Notes: generated from the sequence alone by a model not told the origin. Positions 34,386 to 46,430 are shown, numbered from the stretch's first letter. The stretch: DNA of 64,000 nucleotides from Crocodylus rhombifer (GCA_038503035.1 JAVSML010000045.1:186001-250000); one strand, 5' to 3'. Translations and numbers: made by a program.

Positions 34386-36080
34386 GCCAAGGAGAACAAG
34401 CAAGAGAGTGCCTGGCTATAGCTGCTTACTGACTACTTCCTTGAAGAGTGACGGGGACCTGGTTCTTGGGATGTTTTTGCATTTTCAGACAAAAGAATTA
34501 TTGGATAATACCTGCAGACAGCCCTGGGAGCCAGCAGAGGCAGATCCAGAGGGCGTGCAGTGGTATGGCTGCCCACCCCTTTCTAATCACGTGGGGAGTT
34601 TAAGCCCCCAAAGACGATAAGAATTACCCCCTTCCCTTCCATAGTTAGAGGCATATCTCCTCTCTTTCCCTCTCCTTCCCTCTCATACCCCGCTGCCCTG
34701 CCAGCTGCTGGTGCTTTTCCTGCTGCCCTTGGGTTAAGAGAAGCTCCAGAGCTGCTCTGAGGCAGGTGGCATGGGGACCAGGCTCAGCCTGGGGCAGTCT
34801 CCGTGGTGCCGACTGGTGGGTTCCCCCTCCCTGCCTGGTCCCACTGGGTGCTCCCCACCAGCCCGTGAGCACGTGTGGGTAGAGGGAAGCTGCCTGCCCA
34901 TCAGCTGTTCCAGGATAAGCCTGGCCCACATGCAGCCTGGCTACAGCGGCTCTGAAACTTCCCTTGCTCCCAGGGCACTGGGGAGAGTGACAGGTGCGGG
35001 AGGCCAGTGAAGGGGAGGGAAAAGGGGATGTGCCTCTTAGCAGGGAGGGGAACGGGGGAATTCTTACTTGTTTTAGGGACTTAAAATCCACAGCTGCTGC
35101 TCCAGTGATACAGTTTGCCCACCTGGGTGGAGTGAAGGGGAAGCTGGGAAGGGTGGTTTCAGTCACCCCTGCAGTGCCAGTCACTGCTTCTGCACTCCCC
35201 TTTGCAAAATCTTAGCTCCACTTCCGGGACCAAGAAACAGAACAAGGGCTCCCTGCCTCCTAGGGAATCGCCTTCTTCCCTGGGCTTCAGAGGCTGCCCC
35301 ACTACCCAGGTCTCTCACTTTCTGTTCTCTTCCTCCTCCTTCCTCAGTTCAATGACACCATAGACAACTAAGCCTAGGCACTGGCAGGGGTGTATGCTTC
35401 TGAATACCTAAGTCAAGGAGACGGGTGTGATGTGGGTACAGGCAGAGCAGCATTTGTGCAAATTCACAAGCATTAGACAAAGTAGCTTCAAGCTTCCTGA
35501 AGAATGAGGACAAGGTCATGTCCAAGGTTGCATGGTTCAAGGCTCTGCATGCACTCCTGTGATGTGCTGACATCCTTCATCCTGGGATTTGTGGAGGTTC
35601 ACACCTAACCATGACTTAGAAAAGTGATCTGTCTTTTGGACTGAAAAGTACAGTTTATTCCACTTCCTGTTCAGAATGCAGTGATGACTTGACCCAGTTC
35701 TGTAATCTGATCCATGAGCAGAGGCACCGGTGAGCAAAGATGTCAGATTGCAGGAGCAGAGCCTTAATCATATGGGGGCCACTTAGATCTTTTTAAAAGA
35801 GAAGAGAACAAAGCAATGGCAATGACTGACTTTGTCTCAAATCAGTAATGTGTCAAATAAGTGTCACAATCTCAGTGAAGAATCAGCGCTAACAAAACAG
35901 AAAGGACTTTGTCACAGGTCTTAAAATGGAATCTTGTTATTTATCATGGATTGCAACGAGTGATGCAGCCCTCATGTACTAGTTTGCATAAACCAGTTTA
36001 ATAAAAATCTGATTTCCACAAGTACAAAGGTGAAGAATTAATGTACAAGTTGTCTGTCCATTTGCGTCCATCTGTTGCAA
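34386..36080. other. Non-coding, GC-rich then AT-rich, no recognised element
   Basis: The 34640-35220 interval has a 179-codon minus frame and overlapping plus frames without domains. I see no transposon boundary. Confidence 0.35.
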
Positions 36081-36419
36081 ATACAGTCTGCAGGTAGCAT
36101 CTCGTTACAACGAACTGCAGTTCCCATGCCTAGTTTATTTTGTTGCATTGAAATGCTGTTGTACTGCAACCTCTTCCAAACAGGGAAATACCCTACAGCA
36201 AAACAAACATACCTGTACTTCATTAACATTAACTAGGTCTAAGTACTGTGGAGACCACAGACAGGAAGCCTTTGTCTTACTGTGATTGGACAAAGTTTGC
36301 AGTTGTGTTGTATAAGGGTCTACAGTGTCTATTACAGACCGTTTAGTTTTGTAAAAACTGCAGCAAGAACATCCATACAACTAAAAAGAAGCTGCCATAG
36401 TTTCTTCAGATGTGAAATA

Positions 36420-37700
36420 GCTTCCTAAATAGTCATGGTCAGATGCTCCACTATTTTAGTGCTCTTGTCCTTATCACTCTCAACCTTAGCTTCTTTGGGC
36501 TTTGCACTAGTCAGCACACTTTCACTGATTACACTGACCATTTGCTCCTGAGTGATGAATAAATTGTCTGCAGCAACAAAATCTTCATAACTTATCCCAT
36601 CTGGAAGGCCTGCAGCAATAGTGATTATGTTTCATAGTGTATTGACTGCAATGTCTGATTCATTGATTTCTTCTTCTAAGTCAGAGTCTGTTGAAATTAT
36701 GCCCATTTTATGCTAGCGTTTCACCACAGTGGATTTTTGAACAGACCTCCATGTTTCAACAGTCTGTAAACCCTTCTTATTCCTCATGAGTGTTAAAGTT
36801 GGGAGGAATCCATTTCAGCAGTCAGTTTCTGTGGTGAGCTTTCACACAGCAAATTATGCTGTGACCCACGGCCTGTAAAATGGTGGCAGAGTTTGGCAGC
36901 AGAAACTCCATTCAGACACATTTTAGATGCAGGGGCAGGCTATCTGTGGAGCGATTGACAATAAGCATGAGGCTGTGGTTTCCTTTTTCCATCTTTGCAT
37001 CAACTTTAGCAACCAGCCATTAAATAAATCTTGCTCGTCTGCACACATCTGTTGTAACTGGGTAGTTTTGTGGGAGTAAATGCACATTCTTCAGGAAGCG
37101 TGGCTTGCTGATTTGCTAAGTATCAGTAGTCTCAGCTTCTCCTTTCTTAATGCATTGCAACAGAAGAGAGTAGTTAGTTGCTTGGACTTCTTATGCCCTT
37201 GTAGTGATCACCTTTTGTACCTGTGGAAACAGGTGATGAAACATGCTTATTTTATTAGTGTTAAAATATCAACTGCACTGCTGGTAGTTGGTAATTAGCT
37301 TTTAAAACCATTTCTGGGAAACAATCCTAACTAGTGGAAAACTGTTTTCTTCTTGCACAGTACACAAAATCTGTTAAGCCAGCCAGCATTTACTGGAAAT
37401 CTGTCATGTCCAACCATATTTCCCAAATTAAACCTTTTTGCCCAGGAAATGGGAACGTTCCCTGCACATACATTATGCAACTAAGTAAATATGCCTTGTC
37501 AGTCTTGTTACAGAGCACAGCACAAAACTATGTTGTTTGGGCTCCAGAGATGCTTGCTTTACTTTCTATGCAGTTGTCACAGTCCTTCAAAAATATGACC
37601 AGTGTGGAGGGAGTCATACCAAGTATTTTGTTGCGTCTCCGTTTTTCCTGCTTAGATCTACTGCCTCAGCCACTTCCTTCTTTTTTTTGAAAGCCTACGC
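36420..37700 (-). pseudogene. Decayed Tigger/pogo-type transposase
   Basis: Read on the minus strand with several frame changes and stops, landmarks appear in the Tigger (TIGD/JRK-like, Tc1/mariner pogo branch) order. First is an N-terminal CENP-B-like HTH: EVAEAVDLS (37660-37690) and MTPSTLVIFLKDC (37575-37617). Next come KKSKQLTTLFCCNA (37150-37200), a 'LSKSA' block, and FNGWLLKLMQRW (36988-37022). The DDE region follows as SLMLIVNRS (36954-36970), where the normal D-N pair has become V-N, and MEFLLPNSATILQAVGHSII, normally FLPPNTTSLIQPxDQGII. The C-terminal part has ETWRSVQKSTVVKR, then a long acidic tail to about 36425. Many in-frame stops make it dead. 'tacagtctgcaggtagcat' with 'ctcgttacaacgaac' at 36082-36115 may be the element's 3' end. 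Confidence 0.75.
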
Positions 37701-38524
37701 TTTCTGTTTCTTTGTCAGTCATGATGGCAAGACTGAAAGTGTCATGTGGTGCACAGATAAAGCCTAGCAGTCAGAAGATGGCACAGGGTCTCAAGTCAGG
37801 GTACCTGTATAAGCAAGAGAGTAAGTAACCACACAATAAAATGGATCAGGGACTTTATTACATGTCAGGTGCTCCTTGCTAACTGTCTGGATGTCCATCC
37901 GATCACATTGGTAAGTAAGAGCTATACCAGGGTACCTTACCTTTCAATGAACCAGAAAGTAAAAAGGTTGTGGCTGTGATTTCCCAATGATGTTTGTATT
38001 TCCTTATGTTTGTAGTATACTACTGCTACGGGTCCCATAGGTTTTTGTTGTTGTTGATGATTCTTGTGGGCATTTATTGGCATTTCTTGTAATTAATGTT
38101 TTCACAGTACTGAATTTGGTCTAACAAGATCCACTTGGCACTGTTTTCCTGTGGGCTGTTGGCCACAGCTTGGAAGTATTTTCCTTGCACTGAAATTTTC
38201 ATTGAAACAGACTTTGTTATACCAAGATTCCACCTGTATGTAGTTACATGTACATAATGATTATATGGCAAGCAACCCACTGCCAGCTCATGAAAGAAAA
38301 GGCATTCCTTAGCTATCATGTCACCAGAGCACTATATTTCCCTAAGGAAAAGATCTATAAAATATTACTTTAACAACATTTAACGAACACAAGGACATTG
38401 TGAAAAGCTACGCTATTATTTGAAAATCACACTTAACAGATTTGACACAGAGCTGTCAGGGTATTTGTGGAAAAGGAAAGAGGAGGAAGTCCTTATTGTG
38501 ACTATCAGCCTGCCACATCATGAT
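37701..38524. other. Non-coding, no recognised element
   Basis: May include the 5' UTR and end of the Tigger element, but no inverted copy of the candidate terminus at 36082 was found. Nothing else is seen. Confidence 0.35.
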
Positions 38525-39618
38525 GATCAACGTTAAGATCTTGTGAGAAGGAAGGCAACACAGTCAGATGGGTCACAAATTGGCTGGAGGGCCGCACCCA
38601 CAGAGTGTTAGCGGACAGTTCATTTTTGACCTGGAGGGACGTGGGCAGTGGGGTTCCACAGGGCTCGGTCCTCGGGCCTGCACTGTTCAATATCTTCATC
38701 AGTGACTTGGACTAGGTGGTGAAATGCACCTTGTTCAAATTCGCAGATGACACTAAGGTGTGGGGAGAAGTGGGCAGAGCAGAGGGACAGGCTACAACTA
38801 GATCTGGACAGGTTACAGAGGTGGGTGAGTGAGAACAGGATGGGTTTTAGTACTGACAAGTGCCAGGTACTGCACCTGGGGAGGAAGACCCAGCAGCATA
38901 CCTACAGGCTGTAGAACGCCCTTCTCGTCAGTGCAGGGGCAGAAAAGGATCTTGGAGTCATTGATTCCAAGATGAACATGGGCTGGCAGTGTGGGAGGCA
39001 GTCAGGAAGGCTAACCGCACCTAGTCATGCATCCACAGATGCATCCACGAGCAGGTCCAAGGAGGTGATCCTCCCCCTCTATGTGGCACTGGTCAGGCCG
39101 CAGCTGGAGTACTGCGTCCAGTTCTGGGCGCCACACTTCAGGAGGGATGTCGACAGCATGGAGAGGGTCCAGAGGAGGGCCACTCGTATGATAAGAGGGC
39201 AGCAGGGCAGGCCCTGTGAGGAGAGGCTACGGGACCTGAACCTGTTCAGCCTCCACAAGAGAAGGCTGAGAGGGGACCTGGTGGCCATCTATTAATTTGT
39301 CAAGGGGGACCAGCAGGCAATGGGAGCGTCCCTGTTCCCCCGAGCACTACCAGGAGTAACAAGGAATAATGGCCAGAAGTTGACTGAGAGTAGATTCAGG
39401 CTACACATCAGGAGGCGCTACTTCACAGTTAGGACGGCTAGGGTCTGGAACCAACTTCCAAGAGAAGTGGTGCTCACTCCTACCCTGGGGTTCTGCAAAA
39501 GGAGGCTAGGTAATCACCTAGCCAGGGTCCTTTGACCCCAGCATTCTTTCCTGCCCATGGCAGGGGGTCAGACTTGATGATCTGCTCAGGTCTCTTCCGA
39601 CCCTACCAACTATGAAAC
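38525..39618 (+). mobile_element. CR1 LINE, 5'-truncated
   Basis: It starts in the middle of RT ([15 protein letters not shown], then [20 protein letters not shown], 'FADDTK'). It continues through [34 protein letters not shown] and [14 protein letters not shown] to an intact CR1 tail ending 'accaactatgaaac' near 39618. In-frame stops, such as the TAG in SDLD*VV at 38715, and frameshifts near 38780 and 39000 show decay. It is the same subfamily as 29300-30259 and 59441-62480. Confidence 0.93.
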
Positions 39619-39619
39619 A

Positions 39620-39765
39620 TGGTCCAGTGACTAGGTTACAGGATTAGCACTCAAGTGAGTTGGCTTCCCTCTCTGCTATGTCACTGATCAGCTGTTTGAT
39701 CTGGAGCAAATTACTCCACCTGTTTCCTCCACCATTTGTCTGCTGTGTTTCTTTAGGATTTCATC
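39620..39765 (+). repeat. MIR-like SINE remnant
   Basis: 'agtgactaggttacaggat', then 'gctatgtcactgatcagctg' and 'gagcaaattactccacctg' follow the MIR order: tRNA-like head, 'ctgtgtgacc..gggcaagt.acttaacct' core. It lies immediately after the CR1 tail. Confidence 0.45.
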
Positions 39766-39769
39766 CTGC

Positions 39770-40170
39770 ATCATGGAATCATAGAGATGTAGGGCTTGAA
39801 GAGACCTCCAGAGGTCATCTAGTCCAGCCCCCTGTCTGAGGCAGGATCTTCTCTACCCAAACCACCTCATACAAATTATAATCGAAACTCTACATAAGAC
39901 TTCCATCAACACTGACACAACACAGACCTAATACCCTAACCTGCTGCAGGTAAAGCAGGAGAACCACAGCTGCTGATGTCCTGCTTCTATGAAATGTCGT
40001 CAATATATGTTTAAGATCATGGGTTGAGGGTCATGCCCCCTGCTACAGAGGAAGGAAACCCCCTTCTCCCCCCCACCCCCCGGGTTTGTACCAGTTTAGC
40101 CATGGAATACAATTCCTTCCTGACCCCAAATACGGCAATCATTGTGATCCTGAGTAGAGGAAAGACCCTT
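39770..40170 (-). mobile_element. CR1-family 3' end, divergent type
   Basis: On the minus strand it ends '..ggactagatgacctctggag' then 'catctctatgattcc', a CR1-type tail. The body carries 'gggtcaggaaggaatt' and a 'tacaaacccggggg' region, which differ from the ORF2-bearing CR1 copies. I take it as a CR1 3' UTR variant common in reptiles. The upstream edge is uncertain, and a C-run sits at about 40065-40082. Confidence 0.6.
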
Positions 40171-41027
40171 TAACCAGGAACCTCTGGCATTGGAGCATTG
40201 GTACACTCCAGTCAAAGTCCTCAGCTTTGGCTGTAGCCAATGCCCAATGCCTCTGAGGAAGTCTTGCATCATCATGGTCAAATGAAAGGTTTGCCATTGT
40301 CTTCAGTAGGCCCAGGCTCCAGCAGCTCAGTTGTAAGGCCCAAAGGCATTTCGGAGTTTAATTCCTGCTGACTTCTCTAGGACTGTCTCTCACTCTGTAT
40401 CATCCTAATACAACAGAATGCTGAATTCAGTAGGGACATGTTGGGATTATGGTAATATAAACACTTTAATGTTCAAAACTTTAAACTGCCCAACATGAGA
40501 AAATGGCACAACAGGGAACAACAATTCACATGAGTTTGAGTGGACACACTCAGTCCCAATGACTTCTTTTTCATACAAAAGAAAATAAAGAAAACCTCGC
40601 TAGAGATTTTTTTCTTCATCACTGGAAACTTTAAGTTCAGGTTCGACCAACATTTGTATGTGATGGTCTAGAGAGGGATTTTTTTACCCTCAGCAAAGGT
40701 TTGGAGTACTATGGAGGGCCTTTTCAATCCTAATTTTTTTCTTGTGCTATGTTGCTAAATACAAGTCTCTGACACAGAAGCCAGTAGTCCATCACCCTCC
40801 ATGCACTTAAATGGAACTTACCCCCAGCTGCATAAATGGCATTTTGGGTACTTGTGCACAATTTGCAATTCCAGTAATTGTGCAGCATAGACACCTAAGC
40901 ATCCATGTGCTACCAAGCCTGCAAAGTAAGCTATTCAGTGGCTGGGCAGTTGTGTACCCATGAGCCTGGGTGTAAGTCCTGGATGAAACCAGGAGGTGGG
41001 TTCTTCTATGTTTTAGCCCCAATAGCT

Positions 41028-41085
41028 GAGTGGTTACAGCACTAGCATAAAACCGAGACACCCTAGATTTAGTCCCAGAGGGGAT
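41028..41085 (+). repeat. tRNA-derived SINE head, degenerate
   Basis: 'aatagctgagtggttacagc' resembles an A box. 'gatttagtccc' follows at B-box distance with the order 'gcactagcat..gagacaccctagatttagtccc'. This is the head of a tRNA-derived SINE rather than a working tRNA, because the acceptor stem cannot be closed. Confidence 0.4.
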
Positions 41086-41097
41086 GAATGTCAATGG

Positions 41098-41301
41098 CTG
41101 CATCTACACAAGACATGGACTGCACAGTAGCCAAAAAATACTGTGTAATAGCATGGCATGGACAGAGCTAATACACTATTGCACCATATTATTAAGCTAC
41201 TGCACATTAGTGTCACCTAAAAGATGTTTGTTGGTGCTACTGTGCAGTAACTCCAGTTACTGCACATTTATTTAGTACTTGCTAATACAAGTACCAAGTA
41301 A
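41098..41301. repeat. MITE-like fragment
   Basis: Starts 'gcatctacacaagacatg' with repeated 'actgcacagtagc', 'tactgcacatt' and 'ctactgtgcagtaac' blocks in both orientations, so it is internally palindromic. The far end is not closed, because the sequence runs straight into CR1 at about 41302. Related ends are at 830 and 26036. Confidence 0.4.
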
Positions 41302-43440
41302 ATGTGGGCAGCAGTGACTACAAGATGATAGAGTTCAGGATTCTGCAGAAAGGAAGGATAGAGTAAGGACCCCAAGATGGTAGAGGACCCCAAGATGAAC
41401 TTTACAAAAGTAGATTTCAGCTCTCTCAGGGAACTCATGGGTAGGATCACTTGGGAAACCAGACTGAGGGTGAGAAGAGTCCAGGAGACCTGGCTGTACT
41501 TCAAAGAAGCCTTACTGAAAGTGCAGGAACAAACCATCCTGATGTGCAGGAAGACTAGCAAGTATGGCAGAAGAACAGCTTGGCTTAGCAGGAAACTCTT
41601 CAGTAAACTAAATCACAAAAAGGAAGCTGTAAGAAGTGGAAACTTGGACAAATAACCAGGGAAGAATATAAGAGTATTGCTTGGGCATACTGGGATGAAG
41701 TCAGGAAGGTCAAAGCATAATTGGAGTTGCAGCTAGCAAGGGATATGAAGAGTAACAAGAAGAGTTTTTACAAGTATGTCAGTAGCAAAAGGAGGATCAG
41801 GGAAAGTGTGGGTCCCTTACTGAATGGGGAAGGCAACCTTGTGACAGAGGATGCAGAAAAGGCTGATGTGCTCAATGCTGTTTTTGCCTCAGTCTTCACA
41901 GACTTGATCAGCTTTCAGACTACTGCACCAGGCAGCACAGTTTGTAGAGGAGGTGAGCAGCCCACAGGGCTGAAAGAACAGGTTAGGGACTACTTAGAAA
42001 AGCTGGATGTGCACCCAAGGGTGCACCTGAGGGTGCTGAGGGAGTTGGCTGATGTGATGGCAGAGCCATTGACCATCATCTTTGAAAACTCATGGTGATC
42101 AGGAGATGTTGTGGATGATTGGAAAAGGGCAAACATAGTGCCCATATCTAAGAAAGGGAAGAAGAAGGAACTACAGAACAGTCAACCTCACCTCAGTCCC
42201 TCAAAAAGTCATAGAGCCGTTCCTCATGGAATCCATTTCTAAGCATTTGAGGAAAAAAACATGATTAGCAACAATCAGCATAGATTCACCAGGAGCAAGT
42301 CATGCCTGACCAACTTGATTGCCTTCTATGATGAGATGACTGGCTCTGTGGATGCGGGGAGACCGGTGGATGTGGTGTGCCTTGATTTTAATAAGACTTT
42401 TGATACAGTCTCCAACAACATTATCTCAGGTAAGCTAAGGAAGTATGGGCTGGATGAATGGACTGTAAAGTAGATAGAAAAGTGGCTGGAGCATCTGGCT
42501 CAGAGGGTAGTAATCAATGGCTTGATGTCTAGTTGGCAGCCAGTATCAAGTGGTGGAGTGCCCCAGGGGTCGGCCCTGGGGCTGGTTTTGTTCAATGTCT
42601 TAACCAGTGACCTGGAAGATGGCACTATCAGCAAATTTGAAGATGACACCAAGCTGGCGGAAGTAGATACACTGGAGGGTAGGGATAGTATTCAGAATGA
42701 CCTAGACAAATTGGAGGATTGGAACAAAAAGAATCTTATGAGGTTCAACAAGGACAAGTGCAAAGTTCTGCACTTAGGAGGGACCAATCCCATGTACCAG
42801 TACAGGCTGGGGGCTAACTGGATGGGCAGCAGCTAGGCAGAAAAGGACCTGGGGGTTACAATGCCCAGTAATCTGAATATGAGCCAACAGTGTACCCTGG
42901 CTGCCAAGAAAGCTAATGGCATACTGGACTACATTGGTAGGTGTATTGCCAGTAGGTCAACAGAAGTGATTATTCTCCTCTATTCAGTACTGGTGAGGCT
43001 ACATCTGGAGTACTGTGTTAAGTTTTAGGACCCCCACTCCAGAAAGCATGTGAACAAATTGGAGAGAGTCCAACAGAGGATGAAAAAAATGGTGAGAGGG
43101 TTGGGGCACATGACTTACGAGGAAACACTGAGGAAACTGGGCTTTTTTAGTCTAGAGAAGAGGACTGTAAGTCCCCCCTGAGAGGGGACTTAAAAGCAGC
43201 CTTCAATTAACTGAAGCAGGGTTCAAAAGAGGATGAAGCTAGACTGTACTCAGTGGTGGCAGATGACAGAGCAAGGACCAATGGTCTCAAGGGTTGCAGC
43301 AAGGGAAGTTTAAGTTAGATATTAGGAAGAGTTTTCTCACTAGAAAGGTAGTAAAACACTGGAACAGGTTACCCAGAGAGGTTGTGGAATCTCCATCTTT
43401 GGAGGTTTTCAAAACCCAGACAGACAAAGCTTTAGCTGGA
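41302..43440 (+). pseudogene. CR1 ORF2 (endonuclease end + RT), decayed
   Basis: Fragments in order: the endonuclease C-terminus with SSDY in place of SDH; a linker with [52 protein letters not shown]; and the RT fingers, where the canonical YRPVSLT block is shifted to a 'ELQNSQPHLSPSK' reading. Next come QHRFTRSKSCLTNL, motif A CLDFNKTFDTV, GGVPQGSALG, and motif C FEDDTKL (family FADDTK). The C-terminal thumb is followed only with frameshifts. Stops lie at 41655, 42098, 42473 and 42836. It is non-functional. Motifs A and C keep their aspartates. Confidence 0.88.
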
Positions 43441-43489
43441 ATGATCTAGTTGGGGATGGTCTTGCTTTGAGCAGGGTTTTGGATTAGAC

Positions 43490-44460
43490 CAGGGCTTCCA
43501 GCCACCAGGCCATGGCCCAGTACCAGGCTGTGAAGTGTTGGCTGTTGGGCTATGGCACTAGCTCTGCTCCAATAGACCACTGCAGTGAGGGAGGGAGTGG
43601 GGCTGCTGGGGCTGGGGCAGGTGCAGGATGGAGCTGCAGCTTGTCTGGGAGGCACGACGGGGGTGGGGAGAGGTCCTGCAGCTGCATGCATTCTGGGAGG
43701 GCGTGGGGGGGGTGCATGCCCCCAATCTGTGCAGGGCAGGGCAGGGCTGGCTAGAGCTGGGGAAGCACTGGGCTGTTCCCGAGCTGAGCACGGGATGGAG
43801 CCGTGTCTCATCTGGGAGGCGCTGGTGGCTCCCATCACTGTGCTCACCCCAGGAGTGCATGGGGTGAGGGTCACATGCCCCCAGATCTGCATGGGGCGGG
43901 GTGGGCTAGGGCCAGGGCAAGCAGCTTGGCGGTGCTGCGTCCCCACTCTGTGCAGGGACCCAGCAGCAAGTCCCTGCAAGGCTGCGTGGGGCAGCCTGAG
44001 AGCCTCTTTGCACTGGTGGGGTGTCGAGACAGAACTCAGTTCCAGGACTGCCTGGGGGAAGGAGCTGCCCTGGCTGGGGTGCAAGCTTAGGCTGCAGCTG
44101 CTAAGCGGGGAGGAAACCCACGTGATGAGCCTGGGAATTTTGGGGAGCCACCCCTCACCCCCATGCAGCATAGTCCAGTGCCCCACCCCAGCTGAGCAGT
44201 CCCTGCTGTTGCCGTTGCCCCAGCAACACTCCCTACCCCACCAGTGTGGCCTCAATCTACCACCCCATACCCCTTCCCCCACAACAGACTTATCAGGCAG
44301 ACCCAGCTGCTCTCATAACCCTCCCCCCATGTAAAAATTAAATATGAACCTGCACATTTACATTTAAATATGCAAATTTGATATGCAAATCAGATAATTT
44401 GTGGCAAAATTATTTGAGGGGGTTTGCCGGTCTGCAGCATAAAGAGGTTGGGAACCCCTG
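43490..44460. mobile_element. hAT-type element (971 bp) in CR1 tail
   Basis: The left end 'cagggcttccagccaccagg' and the right end '..aaagaggttgggaacccctg' form imperfect inverted repeats. Flanks are 'gattagac' (43482-43489) and 'gattagat' (44461-44468), 7 of 8 identical and interrupting a continuous CR1. The right subterminal part is AT-rich and the centre is GC-rich with long overlapping frames on both strands (249 and 278 codons) that carry no transposase motif, so it is non-autonomous. The CCAGG-CCA-GG-CC subterminal pattern is common in Charlie-type hATs. Confidence 0.85.
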
Positions 44461-44553
44461 GATTAGATGACCTCCAGAGGTCCCTTCCAACTCTAACTTT
44501 CTATGAAATACACAGTAATGACTGCAAAGTAGCATCATGCGTAGATGTACCCC

Positions 44554-45508
44554 CTGTCTAGTTGGTAGCCAATAGCCCCAGGGGTTGGTCCTAGGGCAAG
44601 TCTTGTACAATATCTTCATCAATGTCCTGGGAGATGGGATGAGTGCACCCTCAGCAAGTTTTCAAATGACACCAAGCTGGGTGGAGTAGTAGATATGCTG
44701 GAGGATAGGGCTAGGATTCAAAGAGACTTCTGAAAAGAAATCTCAAGAAGTTCAATAAGGACAAGTTTGAAGTCCTGCACTTAGGACAAAACAATCCCAT
44801 GGACCGGTGCAGGTTGGTGACTGACTGGCTAAACAGCAGTTTTGCAGTAAAGGACCCAGGGGGTTAATAAGCTGAATAGGAGCCAACAGTGTGCCTTTGT
44901 TGCAAGGAAAGCTAAAAGCATACTGGGTTACATTTGTACAAGTGTTGCCAGCAGATTGAGGGAAGTGATTCTTCCCCTCTATTTGGCACTGGTGAGGCAC
45001 TATGTCCAGTTTTGGGCACCCCACTACAAAAAGGATATGGACAAATTGGAAAGAGTCCAGCAGAGGGCAAGAAAAATGTTTTGGGGAGTGGGGCACTTGA
45101 CTTCTGAGGACAGGCTGAGGGAACTGAGCCTTTTTAGTCTTGAGAAGACAAGAGTGCGGGGGGGATTCAATGGTAGCCTTCAACTGCCTGAAGGGCAGTT
45201 ACATAAAGGATGGAGCTGGACTGTTCTCAGTGGTGACAGATGACAGAACAAGGAACAATGGTCTCAAGTTGCAGCAAGGGAAATTGAGGTTAGATATTTG
45301 GAAAAACTTTCTCACTAGGAGGGAAGTAAAACTTTGGAACATGCTACCCAGAGAGGTTGTAGCATTTCTATCTTTACAGGCTTTTAAGACTTGGCTAGAC
45401 AAAGCTTTGGGTGGGATGATCTAGTTGTAGATGGTCTTGCTTTGAGGAGGGGATCAGACCTAATGACCTCATGAGGTCCTTTCCAACACTAATTTTCTAT
45501 GATTCTAA
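44554..45508 (+). mobile_element. CR1 LINE, 5'-truncated, with uninterrupted tail
   Basis: The sequence starts in the RT region corresponding to 42528 of the neighbour ('tctagttggtagccaatag'), and follows with a decayed motif C ('ttttcaaatgacaccaag', SNDTK). Then come HYVQFWAPHYKKDMDKLERV, a RLRELSLFSLEK block, [17 protein letters not shown], and the tail with 'aatgacctcatgaggtcc' and 'ttttctatgattct'. It lies about 45 bp after the end of the previous CR1, same strand and subfamily, with an independent truncation. Confidence 0.92.
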
Positions 45509-45668
45509 GAATCTCCTACTTCCCAGTACAGTGATTTAGCTACCATACCACAGGTTAGGTATTAGCCAGTCCCTTCTCCCCAGTTTGGAGAAGACCCACT
45601 TCATTTTGCATTTAATGGATGAAACAGGTGGGAAATTTTCTGGCCAGGCTGAAATTCAAGGTCTCCTG

Positions 45669-45850
45669 TAGGGGTGGGCGAAGCAAGCCCTATTCAGTTT
45701 GGATTCGGCCTGAATTGGGGACAGTGATTCAATTTGTTGATTCAGATCACTGTCTGTGATTCGATTCGGCTGATTCTGAATCTCAAGAGTCGATACTGAT
45801 TCAGAGAATCAGCGATTCGGACATAGACAAAGCTTTAAAAGTTTTTTCTA
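45669..45850. mobile_element. hAT-like terminal fragment
   Basis: It starts 'taggggtgggcgaagcaagc' and continues with repeated 'gattcgg', 'gattcag' and 'gattctgaa' subterminal motifs, the type of subterminal repeat seen in the hAT element at 48372. No opposite end or target duplication was found, so it is either truncated or longer than I can define. The GC-rich 45850-46140 interval may also belong to it. Confidence 0.45.
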
Positions 45851-46219
45851 TATAGCTCGAGGTACCAGGCACGGCTCGTGCACACTGCAGTGCCGAGGCG
45901 GATGGAGCGTCCCACAGGAGTATGGGGGGGCCCTCCCTGTGCTTGGTGGCGAACCTGGAAGTGGACTGGAATTACTTCCGGTCCACTTCTGGGTCCACTG
46001 GGGAGTGTGCAGGGGGGCCCCCCTGTGCCCCTCTGGCTCAGCAGTTGGCTGCAGGGGGACCCTGGGTACCCCTCCGACTCAGGAGGCACCAGTCATCAAG
46101 CTGGGAGGACACAGGGGGGCTTCTTGTCCACTTCTTCATCTGTGGCTGAGCGTGCTGCAGAGCCTTCTCACCTTCATGCATTTTTTGTAGGGAAGAACAT
46201 TATTTAGTGTATGATATTC

Positions 46220-46430
46220 TAGTCGGACTAGTGGTATTACCTGGATGTCAAGGTAGATACACCTTTAGATAGAGAGAGAGCACAAGCTTTTGTGAACCAA
46301 GCTCCTTTGGGTTTATGAAAGCTTATGCTCTCTATATGCACTATACTTAGTTACTCACTAAGGTACATCTCTATCCTGCCTTCTGACTGACTTCAGTCTA
46401 ACACAGCTAACTACCTCTTTCTGCTCATTA
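46220..46430 (+). mobile_element. Old retroelement 3' tail
   Basis: Contains 'tatgaaagcttatgctct', 'gttactcactaaggtac', and 'cagtctaacacagctaacta'. This order ('gaaagcttatgctc', 'ttagtctctaaggtgcc', 'gactaacacggctac') is a recurrent reptile/amniote retroelement tail. An earlier 'caagcttttgtgaaccaagc' repeats part of it. The family is uncertain (LINE or Penelope-like). Confidence 0.5.

Larger units (their letters stand above)
41302..44508 (+). mobile_element. CR1 LINE, nearly 2.2 kb, tail split by a hAT
   Basis: Begins at the C-terminal end of the endonuclease (GSSDYKMIEFRIL, where the family has SDH) and runs through RT to the tail. The tail is interrupted at 43490-44460 by a hAT element and resumes with 'gacctccagaggtcccttcc' to about 44508. 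Removing the insert and one duplication joins 'ggattagat' to 'gacctcc', exactly as in the uninterrupted neighbour at 45460-45475. It is an older subfamily, shared with 44554-45508 and 52960-53615. Confidence 0.93.

Noticed and set aside
34645..35184. 179-codon minus frame
   Set aside because: No domain, competing frames on the other strand, no conserved start context.
18560..41085. Functional tRNA genes at 18.6, 18.75 and 41.03 kb
   Set aside because: A- and B-box-like motifs are present but stems do not close; they fit SINE heads.
43446..44334. Long frames (278 codons minus, 249 codons plus) over the same bases
   Set aside because: They lie inside a GC-rich hAT element, oppose each other and contain no domain. 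Composition explains them.
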